Shown here: positions 49,425 to 62,194 of the stretch, in pieces
Layout: every line of letters begins with the position of its first letter
Numbering within the stretch: position 1 is the stretch's first letter
Assembly: GCA_964019165.1 (NCBI GenBank)
Contig: OZ025270.1
Location: 16,349,659-16,413,658 of the forward strand
DNA length: 64,000 nucleotides
Direction: 5' to 3'
Origin: Mastigias papua
Lineage: Eukaryota; Cnidaria; Scyphozoa; Rhizostomeae; Mastigiidae
Made by a program: the position numbers and the translations under genes
Notes under the pieces: generated by a model
The model's input: the letters and a program-made list of their open reading frames with translations, nothing else
Databases searched by the model: none
Told to the model about the DNA's origin: nothing

Positions 49425-50163
49425 AGCCTTTTTTACGCCGGCCCACAATGCCATTATTTTTCCTGAAGCGGCAGTAAAAGGGCCGGCGCTAAAAGGGCCG
49501 ACTTTTTGCAATTTTCAAACAAACGGCGTTAACTTTTTAGTCCAGAGTTTCGCAAATGCTAGCACAACTTAGAAACCTATTGGTAATGGGATAGATAAAT
49601 CGGGGCCTACTTTTATAAATTACCCCAGCAGCGAATGCTAGTGAGTGAGGAGCATGTGTAGTAGCGGAATAAGTTCAGAATTAAGGACTGTACAATCGTA
49701 TATATGGAATAAATATCTCTTCATTGAATGCATCATAATTGATACAGTTACCATCGCTTAATTCATATGTTCCAAAAAACAATTATTTTGGCAAAAGTTA
49801 TTCAGATTGTATCAAAACTGTATCAAAAAGCAGGAGGACAGAAAACTTGAAGGGATCGGAAGAAAGAAACGAGAAGGACGAAAAGGAAGATGAAATAAAG
49901 ACTAGTTGAGTCTGGCGACGAAAGCAAAGTTGATTTTAGCGATTGTGGCAATTTTGCTGAAAAAGATAACAGTTACAAAAACGGTAAAATTCTTTATTTG
50001 ATGGCTAGAATTTTAACAAAATAAAAGCTCCCAGAAAAGCGTAAATAAGTGCCCTATTTATTATCTTCTAAATTTCTTGCTTTTTGGACGAGTAAAATGC
50101 GGCCAAAACTAGTGGTGGCCAAGTTTCTCCTCTGGCATTATAAGGGCCGGCGTAAAGAGGGCC
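49425..50163. mobile_element. Probable TIR element, about 740 bp
   Basis: CTTTTTTACGCCGGCCC...ATGCCA at the left and TGGCAT...AGGGCCGGCGTAAAG at the right are inverted. A second copy of AGGGCCGGCG sits near 49484. I could not fix the target duplication. A few repeated GGGCCG motifs, no transposase. Confidence 0.65.
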
Positions 50164-50357
50164 AAATAAGTATGTTCAGAAGCTATTCTTGAAACTTCCT
50201 GCGTGATTGATTGAACAACTTTGAGCGGAACGTATGTGCAATTGAACGGCCCTGGCCATTAAGACATATGTTACATTTGCTCAAACCAGCATGCGGATAG
50301 TCAAATGTGAGGGTGGATGTCCGTGGCCTATGGAACAGCCGGGTAATTTAGGAACGA

Positions 50358-51163
50358 TTACATATTTTTATGTAAGAAAGTTCCTTTTCACCCAGTACTG
50401 AAACTGTTTTTCGCCCATTAGTGAAACTTTGCTCTTTTATTTTTGCAGCTCTGAGACATTCTTTTAAGACTTTCTTAACAAGATTAGCCGAGCTTGCAAA
50501 ACACTACAGTGCTACACAGAGAGATAGGCACTAATCGAACATAACACTCAACGACATAGGATAGCGAGAATATTCGAGTTTCTGTAACATTGCAGTGTTA
50601 TACAAAGAAATCACTGAAATACATAGATTTTCATACGAAATCTATGCAAATTAAACAAAAGAGACGATGGGTATGCGTGGAAATTGAAATTTCAAGTGCA
50701 CACGTTTTTTTTTTATAAGAAAAACACTTTTTTCCTGAGGCTCAATTTTCTTAACTTTTCACGAATTTGAAGCTGAGATTTTCTTAATATTTTCTTAATT
50801 TCTGCAAGAATAAACTGTCTGAAAAAGGATACTCTGTATTTGTTGGGCCTCCATAAGTCTCGATCTTTGTACGAGAGTTTGCAAAAATGAGCCAATATCA
50901 ATTTCTGGCATGTAAAGAAGATGAACTGTAATTTTCTTAGCATTTTCTTGAACTTGAGCCTTGTGATTTTCTTAGGAGTTTCTTAAGATTTTGCCCATTT
51001 GAGCCTCATTTTCTTATAAACTTTTTTCTTACAAAAAAACCCACGTGTATATCAACTAATCAACTTTCTTAGGTCTCAGAAATCTAGTTTTGGGCTTTCT
51101 AAACTTTATGAGCAGCCGAATGCTGCTATTTTTTATAAACCACTCACTTATAAAAAACGTGTA
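50358..51163. mobile_element. TIR element (CACGTTTTTT family) with nested relative
   Basis: The left end TTTTTATGTAAGAAAGTTCC and right end ACTTATAAAAAACGTGTA are inverted. Interior motifs (TACTGAAA..., GGTCTCAGAAATCTAG) match the element at 59305-60076, which lacks the insertion. The element at 50699-51048 is inserted into it. Confidence 0.8.
50699..51048. mobile_element. Nested TIR element, about 350 bp
   Basis: The ends CACACGTTTTTTTTTTATAAG and CTTACAAAAAAACCCACGTG are inverted. Interior TTTTCTTAA and GAGGCTCAATTTTC motifs recur and match 21226-21500. Confidence 0.87.
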
Positions 51164-51628
51164 TTTGAATCTTAAATTAGCGTGTCCTTTCTAAGTAATA
51201 AGATCTATACGATCGTTAGTTCCTACTTACGCAACTGATTTCCAACGCGCTCTCACCTAGAATCTACGCTAATCCCATCATGCTCGAAAGCGTTTGAAAA
51301 CGGAGCGTTTCAAAACTTATTTGCGGCAACAGAGAAAATTGACTAAGACAGGTTGCTGTAATTTAGAGTGATATCATTAGCAAGTTATACAAGAGGAATA
51401 ATTTGCCTTACTGTCTTCAGTAACATAGTTAATTCAAGCGCAATCCGTTTCCTAAAGAAACCCCCTACGAGAAAGTGTGCATTCTTGTTACCCAAATCTC
51501 GAAAATTTTCTCAACGTTCAGCCCGGTTTGAAAAAGATTGGAGACTCTGCTTTTCTCTTATCAAACTTATCAGGTTTAATTTACATTTGAAAACTGTGAT
51601 TTCCGTGTGCTTTACTTTCTTCCCAGAA

Positions 51629-51721
51629 ATAGTAATGCTCCTTCAAAATGACAAACAGTATTTAAAAATCCTTCCAGATGAAATGGAAAAATTGTCAGAA
51701 CAGGAAGGTGAATTCAAAATA
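51629..51721 (+). CDS. Possible exon or chance frame, unknown
   Basis: After a TTTCTTCCCAG acceptor, the frame reads EIVMLLQNDKQYLKILPDEM, then EKLSEQEGEFKI and a stop. A donor-like AAG|GTGAAT lies inside. It has protein-like composition (acidic, Leu-rich) but no recognised family and no confirmed partner exon. Confidence 0.22.
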
Positions 51722-52159
51722 TGATACACAACAATTTCGCATGTTTCGATGTAGCTCACTCTATAAGCTAACGAGAATTCCTTTCTATTTCCTTATGGAC
51801 TGTTGTTGATCTGTGGCTGACACCGCTAGCTTTCTAATTTTTTCATTATGGCAATGACGCTTAGTCAATACCCAATGGCTGGAAGTTAAAAAGTCTATGA
51901 GACGGCAGCAAAAGAATATTCTTATTAAAATCTGCATTGCACTTGCGTAGGCTTTTGAAGCCTGATTGTATCAAAATTCAAATGAATTCCATTCGATATT
52001 TTCTCATACCGTAAAGATTCGATAAAGAGGCTATTCTTTCTATATTTCAGTTGGCCTCATTATCGATTTGTTATAAAATCATATCAGATACGTGTGATTA
52101 CACGATACCATATTCACTTGTACCGTATTTGTACCGTATTTGTACCTTATAAGCGCATT

Positions 52160-52769
52160 GAAGTCACACCATGTTCATCCAGTTCAAGGCCTAGTTCTTA
52201 CAATTCCTTATTTGTGGACCTCTCTTCACTACATTGTAATCCTTAGCGTTACTTGATATTTCTTCAATTATTACCCAACAGTTAGCATCATAAGTGATTG
52301 TACATGCTGAATACAACATAAAACACGATTCCCTGGAAGACCAGTTGCTGTAAGACTGATTCCTGTGCATAACTTAGCTTCAACTGTATATAGGTTATAT
52401 TAATGTAACTAGTGTATTTGATTTCTTATTTGATATTTAGTTGTAAGCAGAAGGGATCTTTGTGTATAAAGAATTTTTAAATGAAAAAATGAAAAAAATT
52501 ATAAGTGCCAAGCATTAAGTGCCAAGACAGGATATTATAGAGAGTGCAAGTGTCCATGCAAAACAATCTGTGAAATGCTGCTACATGGACAACATATGAT
52601 GCACGCGAATGGAGCAGATTCCCATATTCTCGAGTTCATGCAGTGATGGAACTTTGCGAAACTGAAGAGTTCCTTTAAGGATATTGTCTGTAGTACCACA
52701 TGCTCCTTAAAGCCTTTGGTCTTCTACATGTAGGATCCTTATAACGCAGTTCCTTACAAAAAATACACG
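52160..52769. mobile_element. TIR family member, left end decayed
   Basis: AAGGCCTAGTTCTTACAATTC near 52188 matches the left interior of the 45331 element. CTACATGTAGGATCCTTATA followed by TTACAAAAAATACACGT is its right end. The left terminus is not clear. Confidence 0.6.
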
Positions 52770-54027
52770 TTGTTTTTTTATGCAGAACCTAGCACAAGGC
52801 CCAGTCCCAAAAGTTCCTTACGCTTGACCAATTTTGATCCTAATTTACTTCCAATAGTTCCTTAGTAGCCTTGATTTTAGCTGCTATAGACGCTGTAGGT
52901 GATCAGTATTATGGAATGGGACCATGAACCAATGCTCACTTTAAGGACAAGTTTTCAAAACCACACTATGCCGTAATAAGCTATGACCACACCTTGCACG
53001 CACTTTTACGTGGCTAGGCCCTGTGACTTTCCAAACTCACAAGTAACATTTTCTGTTGCTTACATTACATAAAGACCCCGCTTACACTGGAACCGATCTA
53101 AATCGATCTGTACCTAGATGAGCACAGATTGGCTTTGCCTTTACGCTGGGACTGTAGGATACGCGCCTGTACGGATACGTTATCCGGATCAATTTGAGAT
53201 CGTTTTCAGAAGTGCACCTGTTTGGATCCGTTCCAGATGAAGTCCAGTGTAAGCGATTGGCACGGTTCAAAACTGGAGCGGATCGGATACGAGACAATGG
53301 TGAATTCAGTAGTAATGTTCTAGAATAGTTCTCAATGTAAACGGGTACTGACTTGGATTCGATCTCGGTGTAAGCGCTAGCAAAAATAGCTACGGATCCA
53401 AATTGATCTGTACCATATTATCCAAATGGACCTGTACCATATTGGATTCGTGCTAGTGTAATGTGTCAACAGTTCATGTTCACCCTAGGGGTCTTTTGCA
53501 TAATGATATCTAGAGGTGGTATGTCTGAGCAGTTTTATACGAGAGCGATATGATACACATTACATCTTCCGTTTAATTATTGAATTTTCTTCTGCCTCCA
53601 AACCTATTACACTAGTGTAAACAGGGTCTAAATGGTGATCCTTTCTAGCATACCATGAAGTGTAGCAAAAGGGTATCGTAAGGAATGATGGTTCGATGAC
53701 CACACAAGATAAAAAGATACCTCAGAGTTTCACCATTATCAAAAGTTTATCACACTTTAAATTTCCTAGGCCATACTTTCACTTTCCGAGACTACGAAGT
53801 GTGGCCAGGACCACACCAAAATAGACACTGCTATGAACTACTTGCTACAAAGACTACACACAATCTATTCGAAATTGGCTTTGCAATCCTTGATTGTTTG
53901 CAATCATAAAAGTATTCAAAAATTCCTAAAGTACTTTGTATTTACTAGTATAAGTTCAATAGACTTTCTGTCTTTCTACACGTAGGTTCCTTGTGAGCCT
54001 GTTCTTTAGAACAACTTGCAACGTGTA
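52764..54027. mobile_element. TIR family member abutting the previous one, with nested MITE
   Basis: It starts TACACGTTGTTTTTTTATGC, sharing ACACG with the end of the preceding element. The left interior is GCACAAGGCCCAGTCCCAAA; the right end is CTACACGTAGGTTCCTTGTG...ACGTGT. The length is explained partly by the MITE at 53074-53628. Confidence 0.68.
53074..53628. mobile_element. MITE, about 555 bp, TAAA target duplication
   Basis: The ends GACCCCGCTTACACTGG and ACTAGTGTAAACAGGGTC are inverted, flanked by TAAA on both sides. The interior has repeated GGATCCG/AATCGATC-like motifs and CAGTGTAAGCG copies. Confidence 0.82.
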
Positions 54028-54029
54028 TG

Positions 54030-57000
54030 AAAAGACCTCGGATTCAAAAGAATGGATCTAAATAAAAGTAAGCCAGATTATTCCTCGCAGTCTTTATGTG
54101 CAAAGTTCTGCCACCAAGTCTCCATTTGCTGCTTGTTGGATCATGCACGAGGACCCGAACTTCGTACTTCTATGTTTTCAGTGACGAAACCAGTTCTGAA
54201 AAGGTGGGAGGAGCTGATATCGAGAGGAGCGTGGTCAAGGCGTGGCACAGATGAGTTTCTGGGACCACAACCTTAAATTCTAGGAAAACGCCCTTCTATA
54301 TTTAACCAATAATGCATCTTCCGTTACTAGTTAGCTGTATCACATCAATTTCGTAATCTTTGAGAATTCCTAGATGAAATAGCTTTCATCCTACAATTTT
54401 GGGGGAAAGGGAGGGGGCAAAGTCTCATAATTGGATGGGGAATGCCCCCCTGCTCCCATAGCTTCGTGGCTGATGTATTTAATACTGTATCTATTTTGGT
54501 TGCACTCATTAGAGGGAGATTTCGTTATTTCAGATGGGACAGAGGTTCTATGTAGATGCTTTCATCATCAGGTTACCGAAGACTAGAGGCAAAGTTTAAG
54601 GACATCTGTGCGAACACCTTTCGATATGTAGGAAATCTGCACGATGAGAACAAATCCGGTGGATTAGAAAGTCTAGACGTAATTGCAAATTGACATTGAA
54701 TCAGCTGCCAGCAAGATCAAATGCACACGTTTTGAATCGAGTTATGATATCGTGACATTTTCGACAACATTGTGAAAACATATATTGATAAATAGTCATT
54801 GATAACGGAGAATAGTTATCACCATTGGCTTCCATAGTCTCCAAAAATTGAAAATATTATTGATAAGGGTGGGTGTGTAACAAAAGTTCTACTAAACTCA
54901 ATCTTAAAAGAATAGGGTAGCAAAAATATTTTGGCCCCGTTCGCAGTACTCTGCTTTCATATGAAAATGCTCACAACACTCGGTTATGAAAGCATTCAGC
55001 TGTCTAAAAGTGCAAATAAAAACGGATGCACTTGACTATAATGCAGAGCCTAAATTAGATAATGAGTGTGGTTTTCTCTGTATATACACAAAGGGCGTCA
55101 AGCTAAGGAAACAAGGTATCCAACGGTAGAATAATAACTCTTAAAGTTAATTAAGTGTACTGTACACTCTTTTCGTTTTATATGAACCTATAAAAATGAG
55201 GTTCAGGCTGTCTGTTCATAAATTTTCCAACATTTATGAGAAGGAATTTTTCTTAATTTGTTCATAAATTATTGGGGCGTAGAAAATTTAGACATTAGAC
55301 AATATACAAGACATCAAAGGATGTCTATGAAACAAGTATTATTTTCAATAACATTAGCAGAAGACGAAGTTACACCAAGTGCAACTAATTCACAAAAATC
55401 AACGAAGAGAAGTGACAAATCTGTCATTTCCTCTCAAACTAACAAGGAAATAACATTTCATGTTAATATGTTATTGAAAAGCGTATGCATCGTTGCCCAA
55501 AAATACATTAACTAGTGTGCTTCCGCCTCAGCTTGTTCTCAATTTATTATTAATTTCCCATCAATTTTGAGCCTCCTATTCTTATAACATTGCTCTTATT
55601 AAAAAAGACCGTTTTACCTTAAGCACGGCTGGTTCTACGTTTTATGAAGAACTATTTTCGGTAAATAGATATTTCCCACTCACTAATCCACACTTTCCCA
55701 ATTAGAGATCCACAGTTTCAGTCTACAGTTCCACAAAGTGAGCCAGGTCGACTCTTAGGAACTAATGCAGTGCGTATTGAATACACTCCGTTTCAGGGTA
55801 AACAGCGAAAATTGATACACTTGAATTAGCTAACAACAGCAACAACTTTAAGGTTTATTGAAAGGCAAAGTTTCAAGCCCATAACAAACAATATTAAGCT
55901 TAAAAAGTAAAATTATTAATGGTATTGAACAATAATGGACCCAGTATTGATTCCTGTAGTACTCATATCACCAGTGTTTGGACTTAAGTTTCATATGAAG
56001 CATTTGAGATTGTCATGTGCTGATTTCCTTTTCTTACATACGAAAAAAGAAAGTAGCGTGTGACTCTACTTCTCATATGCTGGCAAATTGGAAACTGGAG
56101 TACCACAAGGATCGATACTGCGTCATAACTTCTCTCGACATTGTTCAATGCCATTGAGCGTACTGAAGTACTCAAGTACCTAAACAACTTTGAACACATA
56201 AACTACATGCTTCACACAAAGGCGTTCAGTCTAAAAAAGCCAAATTACAAAAGGATACGAGTTCTCTGATAGATGAAGTAAGAGGTATTGATCTGATTTT
56301 AGATTTAGGAAAATGTAAACCAGAATCACTGAAAGATCTTCCATCAGATTCAACATCTAGTTACGTAACGAGTATACTATCATCCAACACCGCCAAACTG
56401 GAGTCATTATGACGCAAGGTTTTTAAGTTGACAAGTTGAAGAGAAAGGTCACTGATGTAGGAAGGCAATAGCTAGCTATTGGGCTTGCATTAGGTATGTT
56501 ATTTTAAATCGAGGAATAGTTTACAAATTACACACGTAAAGTACAGTGGTGTAGAACTAATGCAAATTCTTTTAGAAATTAAACAGTTCTCGACTACAAC
56601 ATTGTACAAGACGATTTACATGACGAAAACAAAGGAGTGATTCAGTACATCTCTTCTACAGCCAACATAGACTATGAACAATACAAACATTGACATACAA
56701 CAAGCAAAAGTGCCGTTCTTATTCCAACAGGGACTCAAGAAAATCGTAACTTTACTGATACAGAGATGTAACATAAAACATTAGATATGTGACATAAGAG
56801 ATGGAAAAGTGAAGGAGGGAGTAAATGGTAAGAATACAAAGGCAGATAAAGGGCAGTCTGAAAATGCGCATGCCTACGCACAAGTGGGGGTTAAACTCTT
56901 CGAGAAATTGTGCACACGTATTCTGTCAGTGACTCCCTACCTATCAAATCCTAGCGTGTTTGTGTGGCAAATTTCTATTTCATCTCTGTATTCATGTTAG

Positions 57001-58375
57001 CTGCTTCCCATGACCCATCAGACTACACATTCATGATAATTAATATTGCAAAATTATTATCTTGATAACTACCAAATCAATCTGGCGGTAGAGATGCAGG
57101 AAGAAAGGTAGCAAGAGGGTAAGTGTATCGCTGGTTGATGGTGATCAAGACCGAAACGTGCGTATAAAGACCACAAGCTGGTATTAGCGCAAGGATTTCC
57201 TAGTCAAAACCTTTGGAAGTAGTATTAGAAACGAAATAATGAAACCATGTCTGGGTACAGCTTATAAATTTGGAGTTGGAAAGCTTTCGTATAGAAACTT
57301 GAAGAAAATATGAAAAAGGTGTAAGAGAAATGCTGCTGAACAGGTGTACGTTCATGCTGAAAACTATGAAAACTAACACAAGACAAGCATTGTAGCCAAA
57401 TTTGCCCGTCAACCACTGCCGTCAACCCACAGATATCAAGTCGACGATTTTTGAGCTACAATTTGCCTGCAAGAGAAGCCTGACAGGACGCGTCTGACAA
57501 CCTTTCGACGTCTGACAACCTTTCGACTGTGATAGAGAGCACTTTTTAGTTCAAAGAACGAAATTACTTAAAGATCCAATCGCGGATCATATATCATGCA
57601 GATAAAGCTGCAGCCATGAAGAAGAAAAAAGATGGTTATTTGGCTGGCTAAATAGGCCGAGAACGTTCAGTAGAAAGATAAGTCAAAGTTACTTTTCTTA
57701 ACTGCAGACTTCCATTCTGGATCATTGCTAGAGCCGACTCCCGCCTTCACAGCGTATCCTTTTTAAGCCCTGTTATTGTAAAGAAGCCTATCCTCTCTCT
57801 GGGACGAAGATCTGAAGATAGAAACACAATAAATATGCTACCATAGATTCCATTTACTCCTCTAACTGCTTTCAGCCATCGATGTCAGGCAAGCAACTGG
57901 GGATTTTCTAGGGAAGGAGTCTTATCAACAACAAGGGCCCACTAAGCACTTTCTAAAGCGAATGTACCTTGAAATCATGTTTTTCAGGTTTTGAAACAAA
58001 AGAAATCGTGCGGGAAGTTTCAGGACTTTGTTACTGTAATGTGAAACAAAGATTATAAACCAGGTCTCCTTTACAAAACTACAAGAAACAGTTTGAAAAT
58101 TCTCCAAGAAAAGGGGCAAAATTAACTTTTTTGAATAAAAGGGCAGGGGTCTAAACCCCCGGGACCCATCACGTGGTTGCACGCTTGGGTGTTCCTGAAA
58201 CTCCTGATATGCCAATGGTATTTGAAACTCCAACTTGCTGCTAATGACATGGTGAATGTCCAGACTGGGGGGGGGGTTTATGGCCACGCCCCCTTCATTA
58301 CAGCGTACTATGAAATATGCAATTAAAGGTTCGCAAACAGCAATGATATGACATGGTAAAAATTTCATCCTGCTA
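54030..58375. other. No gene recognised
   Basis: About 4.3 kb. A possible degenerate foldback lies at 55225-55610 (TTTTTCTTAATTTG and GAGCCTCCTATTCTTATAA resemble the TIR family). Other frames are short and unlike known proteins. Confidence 0.45.
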
Positions 58376-58379
58376 GAAA

Positions 58380-58623
58380 TCTCAAACCTCCTCAAGCCTC
58401 TCCTCGAATTCGGACCATTGATCCTGCAGAAAATCTGGCTGATATGTCCCCTCCCCAGTCTCCATCCCGCGGCGCTGGTAATGAATCTCAATATACTTAC
58501 TACCTTAATCTCAAGTCTCGGCCATTTGATGAAGATCAGCAAACAACAAATGATCAGAACAGCAAAAGATAAAGAATTATGGAGAACCATGGCCGCTAAC
58601 GTTCTGGAAGAACAGGGCACTTA
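58380..58623 (+). CDS. Coding-like segment: exon candidate or LINE tail relic
   Basis: After an acceptor-like TTCATCCTGCTAG, one plus frame reads LKPPQASPRIRTIDPAENLA, then MSPPQSPSRGAGNESQYT and ends SKR-stop. A second, overlapping plus frame ends TAKDKELWRTMAANVLEEQG then T-stop, resembling the RDRxxWR..V tail of many LINE ORFs. Both cannot be the original frame. Either a 3' terminal exon of an unknown gene or a frameshifted retroelement end. The minus strand is also open here by chance. Confidence 0.33.
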
Positions 58624-58629
58624 AAGAGA

Positions 58630-59013
58630 GAGAGAGACCTTTATGGCAGTAAAGTGCATAATTTATCAATTAAAGAATGGAAAACTAAAACTGAGGATGA
58701 TAGTAATGCAGAATCAAATTTACTCACAATCAACAACTAAAAAGCTTGCCTGATAACTGATGATGTCCAAGGAATGCAGTGTAATGATACAAACAAAACT
58801 CTTGACGCTGTTTTAGTAACTATGGTGTTGTGACTATGGTGATATGAGTAACTATGGTGACTAAGGGTACGCGAGCTAATGAGGTAGAAACAGCAGGAAT
58901 ACGAGGCTGCAAAAGATAGCTAATACACCTGTCGTTTAATAAAAGTTCTGTTATGCCATCATATAGCCGTCAGCGCTTTGAGGAGAAAGCACCCTTAGGC
59001 AGTGATAGTTCTA
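58630..59013. other. No gene recognised
   Basis: Includes an AGAGAGAGAG run and a short GTAACTATGGTGA direct repeat at 58815-58862. Confidence 0.5.
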
Positions 59014-59192
59014 CAGTTAAATCCCGTTAAGTCGTACCATGGACAAGTCCTACTTTCGCTTAGTCAGACTGATTTCTCATTCCCCTCGGATTATCTCCAA
59101 CTTATTGAAAGACTCAGTTAACTCGGACATTCGCGATAACTCGGACCAATTTCCAACCTCCCTTAATATTCCGACATAACGGGATTCTACCG
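59014..59192. mobile_element. Tigger/pogo-like MITE, about 180 bp
   Basis: The ends CAGTTAAATCCCGTTAAGTCG and CGACATAACGGGATTCTACCG are inverted. They match the CAGTxGAATCCCGTTATxTCG signature of Tc1/mariner Tigger ends, and a TA precedes the left end. The right TA is mutated. Confidence 0.75.
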
Positions 59193-59304
59193 AATATTAA
59201 TGGACTATTTCTAACATTATCAGAAATCTTAAAAAATTATCGAAGTTCTCGTAAATTTTGATTATTTAAGAGCGCATAAGAAAGATACAGCAGAAAACGA
59301 GTGT

Positions 59305-60076
59305 ACACGTTTTTTTCATACGAAAGTTTTTACCCATACTGAAAATTTCTTAGTTTGTCATGATTTCAGTATTGAAACTTTCTAAAGACTTTCTTGGCAA
59401 GAATAGCGGAGTTTGCGTAACCCTACAGTGTTTACACAGACAGACAGGCACTACACAAACATAAAACTCTAATGCATTTTTCACCACAAGAGATCTCTAC
59501 AACTTAAGTAAAAGTGATGAATGTCTTGCCGCAAGATAATCATTGGTTTTACTTAATTTCCATAGATTTCTTGTTGTGATTATGCATTAGACTGTTAGTC
59601 TTGCGTGGATATTGGAATGCTAAAGGCATGACTTATGAACTTTCTTAAGTCTGAGAAAAATCCAGCATCGGACTTCTAATAATTGAACTTCCATATATCC
59701 AGTATAGAACTTCTATCAATGCCATAAAAGTATTCATTTACCCTGTTCAGTTTGATTAAGCCAAACTATCATATTTGTATCTGTAAAACATGTGCAAGGT
59801 TATAGCAAAGTCGTGCCCTTTTATGACACTGCATCTAGAGACTTCCCTTGCTAAAAATTTGAGAATTCACCCTTAACTCTAATGCAGAAATTAATCCAAG
59901 AATTGCATATTAAGTAAAACCAATTACTATTTTGCGTCAATAGTCGAATTCTAAAGGTATATGACTTATGAACTTTCTTCGGTCTCAAAAATTCAATGCT
60001 GAACTTCCTTAACTTTTTGAGCATTCAACATTCGAGTACTGCTTTCTTATACATCACTCTCTCATAACAAAACGTG
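59305..60076. mobile_element. TIR family member, 772 bp
   Basis: The left end ACACGTTTTTTTCATACGAA and right end TCATAACAAAACGTG are inverted. The interior TACTGAAAATTTC, ACAGACAGACAGGCACTA and TCTGAGAAAAATCCAGC match the outer element at 50358-51163 in order. Confidence 0.78.
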
Positions 60077-60079
60077 AAG

Positions 60080-61735
60080 TTAAAGAAAAGGGAAAATGTG
60101 ACATGACGTTCAAATGTTGTTCGTAAGATAAAGATAACAAGTCTATGCCCTATCTTTCGTAAAATTTCTGGTTGATTTGCGTGATATGAACAGATTACTC
60201 TAAATAAGAAAAGTTCTCATGGATTACCAAGGTGATTGCTTGCTTTTCATGAAATCTATTGTAAAATGATTTGCATAGTCGTATTGGTGACGTCAAAAAC
60301 AGACACGAACAAAGACTAAAGATGTCCTATGCTCACATGCCTCCTGATAACTACAATGGCCTATAGGAAAAACTATAGGCTAGTAATGGCCTTCAAAACG
60401 CTTTGCAAACTGAGTGTATCGCAGTATTTGCAAAGCCAACCAAGTGCACTGGGATTAAATGCTTAGATAATACAAGCAAAATACATCAGCAGGTATAACT
60501 TAAACCGTAACCAGAATTGTCCTTCCTACAACAGTTTCCATATCGTAAATGGCCCTGATAACTTAAACCGTGACCAGACCTGTTTTATGTTGTTTATTTT
60601 CGGTTTTTCTTTCATTTCATCCCATCACCTCAACTATTTCCTTGATCTCTAGTTGATTTTTGTTCCCAGATTCATGACGTCTTTACTCCATTCAGTCGCT
60701 TTTCCTCTTTCATTTATTTATATATTCATATGTTTTTCGTTAGTTTCAGAATGGTAGAATAGATTTACATAAGTCAGTGAAGTTTCTCCAGTTGACCTTT
60801 TCATAATACAACTGACAACAGGCCAATTTAGATGGCGGCCCCGAGGCCATATGTAGCCATGATGTGAGTGATCTTTTAGTGGCCCAGAAGAGTGTGATCT
60901 GTTTCCAATTTTTCACTTTGGATTCTTTTTCGAGTATTCAATGTTGTGAAGTTGAAGAGCCAGAAATTACCATTGTTTTGGTATCTGAGTTTGTGCTGAT
61001 ATGAAGCCGCAGCAAATATATGGCTCAGCCTGAGTTCTTGATTTTGTAATTTGGCCTAAGCGAACATAATTGAATAGCCCTGACATACAAGTTAACTCCA
61101 AAACTCTAAACATCAAAAAAATAACATCATAAAGGCTAAAAATACGAGGATGTGTGCAAGAAAAGTTGTTCAATTACTTTCGACCATCCGCTCTAACAAA
61201 ACGTAAATTCTTGGCTGTACGTCTGAGTGACATGGCAGCACGTCAGTTGCGAATGATAATGAGGATTGAGGTAACTTTCGTTCTAAGGTTGAAAACTAAT
61301 TAGCTCAAAGATGCCATCCACTTCTCAATCATACATAAACTGCCTCTCAACCGTCCATCAACAGCCTCTCAATAGAAAATAGACAAATCAGAACTGGTTG
61401 GTAATTGATTTAAATGGTCATTAAAGGAATGATCTTTGTCTTCAGAGTTCAGATAGTCAAATTCATTTTCGACAAGGTCCATTAATCGCTTGGGTTGACT
61501 CCCATTCAACCCAAGAAAACTGCAGCTATCAGATATGAAAAGATTTATATTCGAACGAAGGGTGGTTAGGGGGATATGAAGATAGATTCATACAGTATAT
61601 TTGCAAAGGTTTGTGCTTGAAATGACCCCCGTGAAACTGCGATAGCTATGCATTGAATCCGCTCCTATTTACATTAAGTGCTAAGAAATAACAACGAGAG
61701 AAATTTCTTAAAACGTTTTCCTCGAAAGCCAAATC
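60080..61735. other. No gene recognised
   Basis: Unique-looking sequence without recognisable coding or repeat structure. Confidence 0.5.
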
Positions 61736-61740
61736 GTACT

Positions 61741-61990
61741 AACGAATAAATGATTCAATGGATAGAGCGTCTGTCTGCTGAGTGGATAGCTAATGATTCG
61801 AGCCATGCTTTGAGCTACTTATGGGCGCTCTCGCAATAAGATGTACACGGTGGCTTAATTCGGAAGATAGGCAGGAAGGAAGGGAGTTGGTAACTTTACC
61901 CTGCAAGTAGTTGAGCTGGGATAATTATCCTCTCTACTATGCGCTCCCAAAAGTACGGATCGTATACGGGACTAGCTCCTACTTCACTGT
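61741..61990 (+). mobile_element. tRNA-related SINE
   Basis: ATGGATAGAGCGTCTGTCTG resembles box A and GATTCGAGCC box B of a tRNA promoter. The body includes GGCGCTCTCGCAATAAGATG, AGTACGGATCGTATACGGGA and a GCTCCTACTTC end. It shares blocks with the SINE at 35440-35672, in the opposite orientation. Confidence 0.65.
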
Positions 61991-62044
61991 CACGCTAATT
62001 ATCTGTGTAGTTAACCACTAGCAAATGCTATACATATCTTGTTG

Positions 62045-62192
62045 GCTTTACCATGTCATCTATATACATGATTTTAGTATGTCATCTATATATATATTTG
62101 GCTTTATCATGTCATCTATATACGTGATCTTAGCACGTCATTTATATACATGATTTTAACATGTCATCTACATACATGGCTTTAGAATGCCA
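62045..62192. repeat. 27-30-bp minisatellite, about five copies
   Basis: Units of CATGTCATCTATATACATGA followed by TTTTAG, with single-base variants. Confidence 0.9.
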
Positions 62193-62194
62193 CT

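Noticed and set aside
53082..53297. 71-codon minus-strand frame rich in Arg/Ser/Pro
   Set aside because: Lies wholly inside the MITE at 53074-53628 and reads its internal repeats.
54052..54276. 74-codon plus frame beginning MDLNKSK
   Set aside because: No family resemblance, no splice or promoter context, next to a transposon end.
55258..55515. 85-codon plus frame
   Set aside because: Within a possible degenerate foldback; composition and start context give no support.
57925..58620. 231-codon minus-strand frame
   Set aside because: Long but without recognisable motifs, and the overlapping plus strand looks more protein-like; its composition (basic, hydrophobic runs) fits an antisense artefact.
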